NCBI GenBank assembly: GCA_977006965.1
Contig: OZ345364.1
Span: 1,736,001 to 1,800,000 of the forward strand
Direction: 5' to 3'
From: Phymatolithon calcareum
Lineage: Eukaryota > Rhodophyta > Florideophyceae > Hapalidiales
DNA: 64,000 bases
The translations under genes were made by a program, and so were the position numbers. Positions within the stretch are counted from its first letter, which is position 1. The number at the start of each line of letters is the position of its first letter. Shown here piece by piece: positions 11,034 through 21,900 of the stretch. The notes below the pieces were generated by a model, which was given only the letters and a program-made list of their open reading frames with translations, made no database searches and had not been told where the DNA came from.

Positions 11034-11955
11034 CTAATAAATTACCTCAAATTCATTGTTTTTCTTTGATACGGCATAGTTCTCGACCGCACCCTTGACG
11101 TTAATATAAAAGACCCTCTTCCCATGATCCTTCCAAGACAGATTGAACTTACTGTGTATGTGTGCTTCGAATGGAAATGGAAGTGGAATTTTCGCTGTCG
11201 AAACGATAGGATCGTCACTCTGGTTGTGTATCGTTTTTAGAAACCCTTCGAAGCTGACAATTTGTGTGTGATATGGCTCCATGCAGTCATCCTGACAGGA
11301 CTTGAGCCCCGTTTTGTGAAGCATCAGAGTGTTAGAGAGAGCAGCAGGCCACGTAACATTAATGATGATGAAAAGCCCATCTTCAGCAACTCGCATTGTA
11401 AAATTTCTTTCCACTCCGCTTGGTAAGTGGACAACGACAGAAATTCTTTTCGTAGTAGTACCGGGTTCGGACCAAACCCCCATCGAGACGAGAGGCTTAA
11501 AAACATTGTCACCAGATACCATTTCCATGCCATATGCGTCCACGTCCATTTCCGAATGTTCCAAGTCATCCTTTACATCATCAGCTTTGATTCCAGCATT
11601 TCCACTCCCCTTCTCTGTGATCCCAGAAATACTGGGTTTGACATCCTGCATGAAGCGCGGAAGCGACCGGTCAAATTGGGCTGCAAATCCATTTTCTGAT
11701 ATAAACTGTAAGTACAAAATGAAACAAAATATAGGATAAAATAGTTGAAAATTTACCTTTCGTTACCTCATTGGGAAGGTTGCTGAAAAAGGTCCGGAAC
11801 CTGTTTTGATCATACTTTTGGAACTCGGCGAGAGCCTCCCATGTTACTTTTGGGGTCATTTCAGTTGGATCACCTTTTTCGAATAAACTTCGAAGCATTT
11901 TACCCGCCTTAGAGTCCTTTCGAAGGCGAGGGGAGTGCTTCTTGATAGGCGTCAA
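11034..11955 (-). CDS. Two-exon gene of unknown function (5' end uncertain)
   Basis: Exon 2 (11034-11705, 223 codons plus stop) and exon 1 (11767 upward) join in phase across a 61-bp intron (11706-11766) with GT (GTAACG) and AG (TTACAG) boundaries. Exon 1 encodes a basic stretch followed by a Trp-containing helical segment. Exon 2 encodes a compact domain with GVWSEPGTTTKRISVVVHLP and an aromatic C-terminus. The reading frame is open upstream of 11955 to a stop near 11986 without a good ATG. The start is therefore either the Met in KMLRSL or in an unseen upstream exon. There is no signal peptide or membrane segment. The family is unknown. The surroundings are transposon-rich, so a transposon-borne origin is possible. 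Confidence 0.5.
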
Positions 11956-11986
11956 GATATCACCCGAACTTTCGTCTTTGCTTCTT

Positions 11987-12752
11987 TATACTGGCTATTG
12001 GTCTCGTGAGATACTAATATATGTGTTTTTAAGGTGCCATTTAGCTTACAGCACTTAGCATAGATTTTAGCTAAGACATAATCTAAAAATACGCAGTGGA
12101 TCACAACTTCACAATAATAATCTACTTTGATCGTGAGCAGGGATACACAAATCATCCAATTAGAGATAGAATACAGTCATTTTTCTTCTAGTACATCAGG
12201 TGCATAGATTTGGTTGTGTGTGATATGACTATATGAGCATCGTGGATGCACATGTCCTGGTCTTCTTAACATGGCCGGCCATAATGGTGACATTCCACGA
12301 GAATACGTATTAAAAGCAGCTCTAAATTACGCTTCAATACATTCATAATTTGCCTAAGTTTGACATAGTCGACAACATATGACTACGATAAGTTACGTAA
12401 GCCGTATATATCAGCATCTCATACGTGCAATAATCCCATGTATTTGGAAGCAATCGCATTATATTTTATGATATTTCGGATTCTACCTTGTTGGTTTGCC
12501 TCCTGCATCTTACTTCTAGAAGTTGAGCGTGACGTCACAAATTTCATATTTTAGAGCTTTTTTCTTTTCATGGACATAATAGGCTAAAACAGTCATCCGA
12601 GCCTAAATACTAATACCATCGTTTCTGAAGGCATGTATGTAGTTAAATATGAAAACAAAGTGTTTTAATTCTAAACCGCAGTATTTTATTTCATATTCAA
12701 TTATATGATATAGCACAATGATTATTTATATAATGAGCAATGAAACTTGCTG
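11987..12752. other. AT-rich intergenic DNA
   Basis: No reading frame, repeat or motif that I can support. The last five bases before the LTR element at 12758 (AGCAT, 12753-12757) are its left target duplication. Confidence 0.5.
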
Positions 12753-12757
12753 AGCAT

Positions 12758-13148
12758 TGTTGGATGGAGGATTTGAGGTTGATGGTTGAGATGGTTGGGT
12801 TGGTTGTGAGATGTTCCTTGGTTTATAGAGTCGGGGCATCAGATCTGGGTCTTATATAGGCCTCAGATTGAGGTATGATAAGACTTCAGATGCTCATTGC
12901 ACTACTAACTGTGATTGAATCAATGAACTAAAAGATTGAAATGTCGACTGTGATTGATTCAATCAACAAAATGATTGAATTACTGACAATGACAAGATCA
13001 ATCAAGAAATTGATTGAACTGCTACATTGTCCGTAAAGATGAAAAAACATGGATTGATTCTATCATAACATATGAGAAATGGTTAGAGACTTATGACATA
13101 GGATAATGTGTACTGCGACAAGAGCTCCAAGCAGTCAAATTTCCAACA
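12758..13148 (-). repeat. Copia family-2 3' LTR
   Basis: The LTR is 391 bp with ends TGTTGG...CCAACA. The adjoining CTCCCCCTCGATCG is the complement of the polypurine tract. It contains several palindromic TGATTGAATCA-like motifs. It is 35 bp shorter than the 5' LTR because the GAGATGGTT microsatellite near the U5 end has fewer units. Confidence 0.85.
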
Positions 13149-13169
13149 CTCCCCCTCGATCGAAGAAGC

Positions 13170-13418
13170 TTACGAACGTGCAGGATCCAACCCCATCTTT
13201 TTCGCGAACTCAGATACCTTGATTCGACTTAGGGGTTTTGTAAGTGCATAAGCGACCATGAACTCCGTCGGACAGTACTTGAATTCAACTTTCTCGGTTG
13301 CCACAGCTTCGCGAACATAGTGATATTGAATATCAATATGTTTGTTTCGTTTGGTAATTGCCTCGTTCTGAGTGGATGATATTGCGCCTTGGCTGTCCGA
13401 GAAGATGCTTGTTGAAAC
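13170..13418 (-). pseudogene. Family-2 RNase H C-terminal part, cut off by the nested insertion
   Basis: This encodes the end of RNase H: FSDSQGAI with the catalytic Asp, then NKHIDIQYHYVRE and the tail ending in PARS. It is the continuation of the frame interrupted at 18914. Joined across the nested element, minus one copy of GAAAC, the two halves are out of frame. A small indel was therefore present as well. Confidence 0.8.
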
Positions 13419-13864
13419 TGTTGAAAGTGTGATTGCTTGGAGCTCTAGTCGCAAACACACTTCAATATCAAGGTATGATCTCGGTACACGTGTACACGTG
13501 TCAAGTCGAATGTCAAAGTGTCTCAGAACTTTGAATCAAGAAGATTGGCAGTGACACGTGTCAAAGTATGATAAGAGTATGATAATCATACTCCCCTCAC
13601 TCAGTAGATGATTCTTGATTTTTTTTCCTGTTACACGTGTCATATGATAGTATGACAAATTTGTTTAGGGTTAGTGTGTCTCCGTCGTCAGTTAGGGTTT
13701 TGATCAAGTCTGGTTGTGTTCTCTGGTCTATATAGTCTTGACCTGAGGTCCGCCAAGTGAATAAACCAAGGAACTCATTCACTCACAACTCATCTTCTAC
13801 GCAACCAATTCACTCCAACTAAACTTTTTCCTTCACCTCATCTCATCCTTAACCTCCAACAACA
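13419..13864 (+). repeat. Copia family-1 5' LTR
   Basis: 446 bp, TGTTGAAAGTG...CTCCAACAACA. U3 holds four CACGTG boxes and a 19-nt palindrome. A TATATAG box lies about 130 bp before the LTR end. Confidence 0.95.
13487..13735 (+). promoter_or_regulatory. LTR promoter: four CACGTG boxes, a palindrome and a TATA box
   Basis: CACGTG occurs at 13487, 13495, 13555 and 13634. A perfect 19-nt palindrome, GAGTATGATAATCATACTC, lies at 13575-13593. TATATAG lies at 13729-13735. CACGTG is the general target of bHLH and bZIP factors. Regulation by such factors is an inference. The same set is present in every family-1 LTR of the window. Confidence 0.5.
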
Positions 13865-13878
13865 GGTTATGGGCCCAG
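13865..13878 (+). other. Primer-binding site (initiator tRNA-Met half)
   Basis: GGTTATGGGCCCAG directly follows the LTR. It is complementary to the anticodon-loop region of initiator tRNA-Met, not to a tRNA 3' end. This is the copia-type half-tRNA primer. Confidence 0.9.
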
Positions 13879-14374
13879 TCAACGCACCTCAACCACCGCG
13901 TTTCATCATCATCGTCATCATCTCCGGGGTTCTCCTTCGCCCCCGATCTGTCTCTGACTGATCTTTCTGCTTGCGTATCCTTGTCAAGAATCGTTGATTC
14001 TTGCTCGGCCCGCTTCAGGGGATCACTAAGCGTCTTGCAGTGCGCGTTGCCGGCTGCAGGTTCAAGTGTACCAAAACACCACAAGGGTTTTCCTGTTGCG
14101 TATCCTTGTTAAAAATCTTTGATTCTTACTAGGCCCGTTCCAGGATACCACAAAACGTCTTGCAGTGCGTGTTGCCGACTGCAGGTTCAGGTGTACCAAA
14201 ACGCCACAAGAGGTAAACGGCCATCGAGCCATCCCCCGATCAAGGTCCGGGTCATTCCGACTCGAAGGAATTTCTTATAAGGGATAGATTGCCTTGATAG
14301 TTGACCTTGTGTCGACTCGCAGTGGACTCCCCAAACGGATTTTCGACAAGAATAGAAGACACCCACTCCGAAAA
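13879..14374 (+). other. Untranslated leader with two imperfect repeats
   Basis: Two blocks starting CTTGCAGTGCG and running to the TGTACCAAAAC(A/G)CCACAAG segment (near 14034 and 14159) are repeated. Each is preceded by GATTCTT-(G/A)CT-(C/A)GGCCCG. They match the leader blocks of the other copies in the window. The leader has no long frame and could carry packaging or translation signals. Confidence 0.55.
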
Positions 14375-17300
14375 ATGGACAACTCCCAGGGAACGCTGAA
14401 GGTCGAAAAGTTAAATGAGACCAATTTCCACGCTTGGAAACAGAAAATTCAGCTAGTACTATCATTCCGCGAACTCGACGAGTTCATAGAGGACGATCCA
14501 CCGGCACGAGATTCCGAAGATTTCAAGCTCTGGCGTCGTAATGACAATAAAGCAAAGGCTATTATCGGTCTCTCGCTTTCAGACGAACATCTCGAGCATG
14601 TGCAGGATGTCGAAACGGCCAAAGAGATGTGGACGTCGATTCTCAATATCTTCGAACGACACACTCTTTTGAACAAACTGGCCGCTAGACGCAAGTTCTA
14701 CACTGCCACTATGCTCGAGGACGAGAAAATACTGCCCTATACGAACCGCATTCGCCAACTCGCATCCACCCTCAAGTCAATGGGTGTCGATATTGACGAT
14801 AAAGAAATGGCCATGGCTGTATTGAACGGACTTCCTGAACGCTACGACAGCTTGATAAGTGCACTTGATGCTCTCGGCAATGAAGACGAATCATTCTCAC
14901 TTGAATTTGTGAAGAGTCGACTACTCCAGGAAGAACAACGCATGTCAATGCGTGTCGAAGCATCAACCGTCAAAGCTGAGACTGCTGCACTTTTCACTGC
15001 CAGACGCGATGGAGAACGAATTCGTGACTACTGTGAACATTGTCATCGATCTGGACATAGAAGTGTGAAATGTTGGACCAAGTTTCCACACCTTGCTCCT
15101 GAAGGATACAAAAATCGGAATGGAAAGCAAACGAAACCAGCTGCATTCCTGACCGATGAATCTGAACATGTTCGAGTTATGTCCGATTCCGACTTTGTAT
15201 GCCTGATGGTCAAGGTGCGCGATTCTGATATTTCCGAGAAGTCAAAGTCATGGATTATTGACTCTGGTAGTACATCGCATATGACGTTCGATCGTTCAAT
15301 CTTCTGCTCATACACAAAAATGTCTTCAACCGTCGAAATGGGAACCAAAGCACAGGCCACAATCGCTGGAAAAGGTGATGTCATCATTACGCTTAACGTT
15401 AACGGCAAATCGTTAAAACGAAAGCTCAAGGACGTTATGCACATACCCGACTTTGGATACTCTCTATTGTCTGTCTCAAAAATGGATGAGTACGGATATG
15501 GTATAACGTTCAAGAACAGCCGTTGCTATGTTAAAGCTCATAATGACACGATCGCAACAGGTACTCTACGCAAAAGTCTCTACTCTCTAGACCTTGCAGA
15601 TGGAATTAAACTTAACGAAGTTTCCTGTTTCGCGAGCTTACAGCTCTGGCATGAACGACTTGCGCATGTTGACCACACTGGAATTACCGGAATGGTAAAC
15701 CATGGGGTGGTGAAAGGTGTAAAGATTGCTCCCAACTCACAGTCCGCACATCCATGTAATGGTTGTCTTGCCGGCAAAGGTCATCGTGCTCCAATTCCAA
15801 AGTCCAGAAGTTCTCGCTCCACCGCTGTTCTCGATCTCGTACATTCAGACGTTCTTGGTCCTATCGACATTCCGTCCCTTGGAGGATCACAGTACTTCAT
15901 CACATTCATCGATGATCACTCCAAGTGGACCACGGTATTCACCATGCGAAAGAAATCGGAGAGCTTTGAGTGTTTTCGGAAGTTTCACAAGTACGCTGAA
16001 ACCCATACAGGTAGAAAGCTTAAGCACTTGAACATACAGGACTTCTCGAAAGCACCAAAGCTCAAAGCAATTAGGACAGACAATGGAGGCGAGTACCTTT
16101 CAAACGAGTTCAAGGCATATCTTGCGGAACACGGCATCCATCAACAGCTCACAGTCGCTTACACCCCACAGCAAAATGGGGTGGCTGAACGCATGAACCG
16201 CACACTTCTCAACTTAGTGCGCTCGATGCTCCATCACAGGGGCATCGAGAAGAAGTTCTGGGCTGAAGCGTTGGCAACTGCTGTGTATGTGCGCAACCGA
16301 GTTACGTCACGAGGACTTCCTTCGAACACGACCCCCCATCACATATGGATGGGTGCCCCTCCAGATTTGGGACACTTGCGCGTATTTGGCGCCAAGTGTT
16401 GGTACGTGATTCCGAAGAAGAAAGTGAAGAAACTCGACAGTCGTACTCGTGAGGCGGTTATGCTGGGATACTCGTTGGCATCAAAAGGGTATAAGCTGTG
16501 GGATGCGGACTTGCGGAAAGTGATTGTGTCAAGGGACGTGACGTTCAATGAATCGGAATTCGGATTCGATGAGACCGAAACCAATGTATCACTTGAAACT
16601 CCTCAGATCAAACTGAGTGATGATACGGTTGAAGGTAAGGTCATTTTGGATGTAGATGATAAGAGCATCGAGAAGGACATTGACGAAGGTGAGCAAGCAG
16701 ATGGTGGAGAACAACCTATATCTCCATCTGGTTCTGACGAAACATCTCCGATGATCGCCAAACCCATTCTGCGTAGGTCAGCTCGGGTCTCAAAACCACC
16801 CACTGACTTCTGGAACGCTCCCTCGCATACTGCTATGCTTGCCTTCGAGTCCGTCAACCTTGCATCTGAAACCGGTTTGTCTTCTCATCAAGTGCCTCAG
16901 ACCTTCAAGGAAGCGACTTCAATTAAAAATGTCGAGTTCTGGTCTCCGGGCATTGAGAATGAACACTCGTCACTAACCTGCAACAACACTTGGAAGTTGG
17001 TCACTCGCAAGCCTGGCATGAACGTTCTACCGTGCAAGTATGTCTTCAAGGTCAAGGATACAGGCCCTAAAGTTCGCATTGTTGCGAAAGGGTTCCGACA
17101 GGTGCATGGGGTGGACTACGGTGAAACGTATGCCCCAGTCGTAAAGTTCACCTCGATTCGTATCCTGCTTGCAACCGTTGCTGTCCATGATTTGGAACTA
17201 TACCAAATGGATGTTGTTACGGCTTTCTTGCATGGTGACCTTGACGAAGACATCTACATGGAGGTTCCGTCTGGATTTCGTGATCCCAAGCGTCCTGACC

Positions 17301-18442
17301 TTGTTTGCAAGCTCTTGAAGGCACTATACGGCCTGAAGCAAGCACCGCGACAGTGGCATGCCAAAATCGACAAGTTCCTCATCGACGAGCTCGGCTTCTC
17401 AAGTAGTCCCAATGATCCTTGTCTTTATGTCCGGCATAAGTCAAGCAGCATTATGATCATCGCGCTATATGTGGATGACTTGCTGATTGCCGGAAACGAT
17501 ACTTCTGCTATTTCGTGGATCAAGGGGGAGCTGAACAAGCGATTCGAGATGAAGGACCTTGGAGAAGCTAGTGTTTGTCTTGGACTTGAAATTCGCCGAG
17601 ATCGCACACTTCGAACTCTTCACCTCTCGCAGTCGGTCTACGCTCAGTCCGTGTTGGAACGTTTCGGGATGGAGAACTCGAAACCAGCACCAACCCCTAT
17701 GGAGTCAAGCAACAAGAACACCGGAACCGAAGAAGTCGACATCACCCAGCTCGTCGATGAACAAGTTCCATACCGTCCAGCCATCGGAAGTCTCATGTAC
17801 TTGATGGTTGGTACACGCCCAGACATCTCGGACTCGGTCGGAAAGCTGTCTTCGTTCTGCGAAAAGCCTCTGAAACGTCACTGGATGGGCGTGAAGCGTG
17901 TTCTGCGATATATTGCGGGTACTCGAGATCACGGAATTTTGTTCGGTGGAAGTGGGAGTTTGGTTCCAATCGGTTACACGGATGCGGATTGGGCGGGATG
18001 TGTTGAGACAAGACGGTCCACGAGTGGCTATGTGTTCCTTCTTGCAGGGGGAGCCATAAGCTGGCGCTCAAAGAAGCAAACCATCGTCGCCACTTCAACA
18101 TGCGAAGCGGAATACATCGCTTCGTGTGCCGCCGCCAAGGAATCTGTCTGGTTGTCAAGACTCATTGCCGATGTTCAAGGTCTCGAGAAGCCATCCGCCA
18201 TGACTCTGTACACTGACAGTCAAAGTGCGATCGCGACCGGGCGAAACGCGGCTATCACTCAGAGGAACAAGCACATAGACATCCAATATCACTATGTTCG
18301 TGATGTGGTTGCCACGGGCAAGATATCAATCAAGTATTGTAGTACTGAGTTGATGATTGCGGATGCACTCACCAAGCCACTCGATCGTGTCAAGACGGCC
18401 AAGTTCGCACAAGACATGGGAATATGCGCGAGGAGGTCGTAG
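14375..18442 (+). CDS. Copia gag-pol polyprotein (intact)
   Basis: A single frame of 1355 codons from the ATG at 14375; the open frame extends further upstream but without an earlier ATG. Domains in order: gag with UBN2-like helices (about 1-200), CCHC zinc knuckle CEHCHRSGHRSVKC (about 220-233), aspartic protease DSGSTSHM (about 296), integrase HHCC (about 426-464) and catalytic core with HSD, TDNGGEY and a Glu in NGVAERMNRT, reverse transcriptase with DVVTAFLHG and YVDDLL (1032-1037), and RNase H with TDADWAG, EAEYIA and TDSQSAI. All catalytic residues that I can place are present. As in copia elements generally, the polyprotein would be cut by its own protease, and replication occurs in cytoplasmic particles. 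It runs to 11 bp before the polypurine tract. Confidence 0.95.
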   Translation: MDNSQGTLKVEKLNETNFHAWKQKIQLVLSFRELDEFIEDDPPARDSEDFKLWRRNDNKAKAIIGLSLSDEHLEHVQDVETAKEMWTSILNIFERHTLLNKLAARRKFYTATMLEDEKILPYTNRIRQLASTLKSMGVDIDDKEMAMAVLNGLPERYDSLISALDALGNEDESFSLEFVKSRLLQEEQRMSMRVEASTVKAETAALFTARRDGERIRDYCEHCHRSGHRSVKCWTKFPHLAPEGYKNRNGKQTKPAAFLTDESEHVRVMSDSDFVCLMVKVRDSDISEKSKSWIIDSGSTSHMTFDRSIFCSYTKMSSTVEMGTKAQATIAGKGDVIITLNVNGKSLKRKLKDVMHIPDFGYSLLSVSKMDEYGYGITFKNSRCYVKAHNDTIATGTLRKSLYSLDLADGIKLNEVSCFASLQLWHERLAHVDHTGITGMVNHGVVKGVKIAPNSQSAHPCNGCLAGKGHRAPIPKSRSSRSTAVLDLVHSDVLGPIDIPSLGGSQYFITFIDDHSKWTTVFTMRKKSESFECFRKFHKYAETHTGRKLKHLNIQDFSKAPKLKAIRTDNGGEYLSNEFKAYLAEHGIHQQLTVAYTPQQNGVAERMNRTLLNLVRSMLHHRGIEKKFWAEALATAVYVRNRVTSRGLPSNTTPHHIWMGAPPDLGHLRVFGAKCWYVIPKKKVKKLDSRTREAVMLGYSLASKGYKLWDADLRKVIVSRDVTFNESEFGFDETETNVSLETPQIKLSDDTVEGKVILDVDDKSIEKDIDEGEQADGGEQPISPSGSDETSPMIAKPILRRSARVSKPPTDFWNAPSHTAMLAFESVNLASETGLSSHQVPQTFKEATSIKNVEFWSPGIENEHSSLTCNNTWKLVTRKPGMNVLPCKYVFKVKDTGPKVRIVAKGFRQVHGVDYGETYAPVVKFTSIRILLATVAVHDLELYQMDVVTAFLHGDLDEDIYMEVPSGFRDPKRPDLVCKLLKALYGLKQAPRQWHAKIDKFLIDELGFSSSPNDPCLYVRHKSSSIMIIALYVDDLLIAGNDTSAISWIKGELNKRFEMKDLGEASVCLGLEIRRDRTLRTLHLSQSVYAQSVLERFGMENSKPAPTPMESSNKNTGTEEVDITQLVDEQVPYRPAIGSLMYLMVGTRPDISDSVGKLSSFCEKPLKRHWMGVKRVLRYIAGTRDHGILFGGSGSLVPIGYTDADWAGCVETRRSTSGYVFLLAGGAISWRSKKQTIVATSTCEAEYIASCAAAKESVWLSRLIADVQGLEKPSAMTLYTDSQSAIATGRNAAITQRNKHIDIQYHYVRDVVATGKISIKYCSTELMIADALTKPLDRVKTAKFAQDMGICARRS

Positions 18443-18453
18443 TGTGCCTCGAT

Positions 18454-18463
18454 CAAGGGGGAG
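18454..18463 (+). other. Polypurine tract
   Basis: CAAGGGGGAG directly precedes the 3' LTR, the usual site for plus-strand priming. Confidence 0.8.
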
Positions 18464-18908
18464 TGTTGAAAGTGTGATTGCTTGGAGCTCTAGTCGCAAA
18501 CACACTTCAATATCAAGGTATGATCTCGGTACACGTGTACACGTGTCAAGTCGAATGTCAAAGTGTCTCAGAACTTTGAATCAAGAAGATTGGCAGTGAC
18601 ACGTGTCAAAGTATGATAAGAGTATGATAATCATACTCCCCTCACTCAGTAGATGATTCTTGATTTTTTTCCTGTTACACGTGTCATATGATAGTATGAC
18701 AAATTTGTTTAGGGTTAGTGTGTCTCCGTCGTCAGTTAGGGTTTTGATCAAGTCTGGTTGTGTTCTCTGGTCTATATAGTCTTGACCTGAGGTCCGCCAA
18801 GTGAATAAACCAAGGAACTCATTCACTCACAACTCATCTTCTACGCAACCAATTCACTCCAACTAAACTTTTTCCTTCACCTCATCTCATCCTTAACCTC
18901 CAACAACA
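18464..18908 (+). repeat. Copia family-1 3' LTR
   Basis: 445 bp, identical by eye to the 5' LTR except for one missing T in a homopolymer run. It is followed by the target duplication GAAAC. Confidence 0.95.
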
Positions 18909-18913
18909 GAAAC

Positions 18914-21900
18914 CAAGTATGTCGGAAACCAATCGCGAAAACCAGACTGCTTCTTTCGCGGCGACACATGCAGCAATGTATTCAGCCTCACATGACGATG
19001 TCGCGACAATGGTTTGCTTCTTGGATCGCCAGCTAATTGCTCCCCCTGCGAGCATCAAGACGTACCCACTTGTCGACTTGCGAGTTTCTTGACAGCCTGC
19101 CCAGTCGGAGTCGCTATACCCCGCTGGAGTCAAACTTCTGTCTTTGCCGAATAGAATCCCATGATCACGAGTTCCGGCAATGTACCGTAAAACACGCTTA
19201 ACAGTCATCCAATGGATTTGCAGTGGATTCTCGCAAAAGGAGGATAGTTTTCCGACAGCATCCGAGATATCCGGCCGACTTCCAACCATCAGATACATGA
19301 CGCTTCCAATTGCAGGTCGATACGGAACCTCAGATGAAACAGAATCTGTGATGTTGAGTTCATGCACGGTACTGGTTTTCTTGTAAGGCTCCATCGGCGC
19401 TGGTACCGGTTTCGAATTTTCCATGTTAAACCGCTTCAAAACGGTTTCCGCGTACGACTTCTGCGATAGGTGTAATGTTCGGAGATCACGATCCCGACGG
19501 ATCTCCAATCCGAGGAATACACTTGCGTTTCCAAGATACTTCATCTCGAATCGCCGGTTAAGCTCGCCCTTCATCCAAGCAATTGCAACATTGTCGTTGC
19601 CAGCAATGAGCAAGTCATCGACGTACAATGCAATGATCATAATGCTCGTGGATGTGTGCCGAACATAAAGACACGGGTCATTCGGACTGCTTGTAAATCC
19701 GAGTTCATTGATTAAGAAATCATCAATCTTAGCATGCCATTGTCGGGGAGCTTGTTTTATCCCCTAGAGTGCCTTCAACAGCTTACACACGAGGTCAGGA
19801 CGCTTTGGATCGCGAAATCCAGCGGGAACCTCCATGTAGATATCCTCATCCAAGTCTCCATGTAAGAATGCAGTGACGACATCCATTTGGACAAGTTCGA
19901 GATCATGAACTGCCACCGTGGCGAGAAGAATCCGTATTGATTTGAACTTCACGGCCGGGGCATATGTTTCGCCGTAATCCACTCCGTGCACCTGTCGGAA
20001 CCCTTTCGCGACAATGCGAGCTTTCGGGCCAGTGTCTTTGACTTTAAACACGTATTTGCATGGAAGAACGTTCACACCGGATTCGCGAGGTACTAATGTC
20101 CAAGTCTTGTTGCGCATGAGAGATGAGTGTTCTTTCTCAATCGCAGGGGACCAATAGTCAACGTTGTCTTTCGACGTGGCGCTTCTGAAAGTCTGTGGAA
20201 CTTCTTGAGAAGACAAAGAAGTTTCAGTTGCAAACTTGGCGGATTCGAGAGCCAACATGGCTGTATGCGGACCAGCATTCCAGAAATAATTTGGTGGCTT
20301 TGAGACACGTGTGGATCGACGAAGTATGGGTTTTGCGACTAACTCAGGAGTTGCGTCAGCATTAGAAGTTGAGATAGATTCTTCTTTAGAGATGCTGTGC
20401 TGACCATCACCGTTGTCCTTTCGTTCGTCCACAACGTCCTCGGCTTTCACGGCAACCTCACGGATGTTGGCATAGTTGGGTTTCTGCTCGACCTTGATGA
20501 TCGCTGGAAGAATTTCGGTAGCTTCCTCAGTTTCAAAAGCATCGTGAAAGCTTTGGTCAAACCCTTGCATTTGGAAAACTGATTGGTATATCCGTTTTAG
20601 GATTCTCAGTTTCGCATGCCGATTCGTCAAATATAACATCCCGAGATACGATCACCTTGCATTCATTCGGATCCCATAACTTGTATCCCTTAGATGCAAA
20701 CGAGTATCCCATCATGATCGCTTCACGAGTACGAGAGTCGAGTTTCTTGACCTTCTTTTTGGGAATCACGTACCAACACTTAGCGCCAAATACGCGTACG
20801 TAACTCGATTTCGGACATACACAGCAGTTGACATTGCTTCAGCCCAGAACTTCTTCTCGATGCCTTTGTGATGAAGCATCGAGCGCACTAAGTTGAGTAA
20901 AGTGCGGTTCATGCGCTCAGCAACCCCATTCTGTTGAGGAGTGTAAGCAACGGTGAGTTGATGGTGAATACCGTGCTCTGAAAGATATGACTTGAACTCA
21001 TTTGACAGGTATTCTCCTCCGTTATCTGTCCGAATAGCTTTGAGCTTAGGTGCCGGTGAGAACTGATGTATGTTGAGGTGTTTCAGCTTTCTTCCGGTGT
21101 GTGTTTCAGCGTATTTGTGAAATTTCTGAAAGCACTCGAAGCTCTCGGACTTCTTTCGCATGGTGAAAACTGTGGTCCATTTGGAGTGATCATCGATAAA
21201 CGTGATGAAATACCGAGAGCCACCTAGTGATGGGATATCAATTGAACCGAGAAGGTCGGAATGCACGAGATCGAGAAGTGCGTCCGAGCGAGAACCACTA
21301 GACTTCGGGATAGGAGCACGATGTGCTTTCCCAGCAATGCAACCTTTGCATACATTGTCCGACGAAGACCCTGGATCGATATGCAATCCTTTTACAACCC
21401 CATGGCGTGCCATGCCGGAGATTCCAGTAGGACTGACATGCGCGAGACGCTCGTGCCATAGCTGTAGGCTGACGAGGGATGTTTCCTTGGACATGGGTTT
21501 GTTCTCTGGACGATCTAGAATGTATAGATCTTTGCGGAGAGTACCTTGGGCGATAATCTCATCATGTGCTTCGATATAGCACCGTTTGCTCTTGAATAAG
21601 ATCCCATGCCCATATACGTCCAGTTTAGAAACGGAAAGGAGCGAATAACCAAAGTCCGGAATATGAAGAACGTTTTGGAGCATACATTGAGACTGTTTTC
21701 CGTTGATGCTGAGTGTCACGATAGCATCGCCCTTTCCCGCTATGGTTGCAGTTGCTCTAGTTCCCATTTCGACTGTCGACCTCATTTCCGTGTATGAGAC
21801 AAAGATTGAACGATCGAATGTCATGTGGGATGTGCTTCCGGAGTCGATAATCCATGACGTGGACTTTTCGGGAATGTTTGAGTTTCGAACCTTTGCCATT

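Larger units (their letters stand above)
13419..18908 (+). mobile_element. Apparently intact copia family-1 retrotransposon
   Basis: This is a 5490-bp element flanked by the 5-bp target duplication GAAAC (13414-13418 and 18909-18913). It has two nearly identical LTRs, a copia-type primer-binding site, a single open gag-pol frame and a polypurine tract. By eye the LTRs differ only in the length of one T run (8 versus 7), which argues for very recent insertion. It sits in the RNase H region of the minus-strand family-2 element. Nothing visible would prevent it from being autonomous. Confidence 0.95.
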
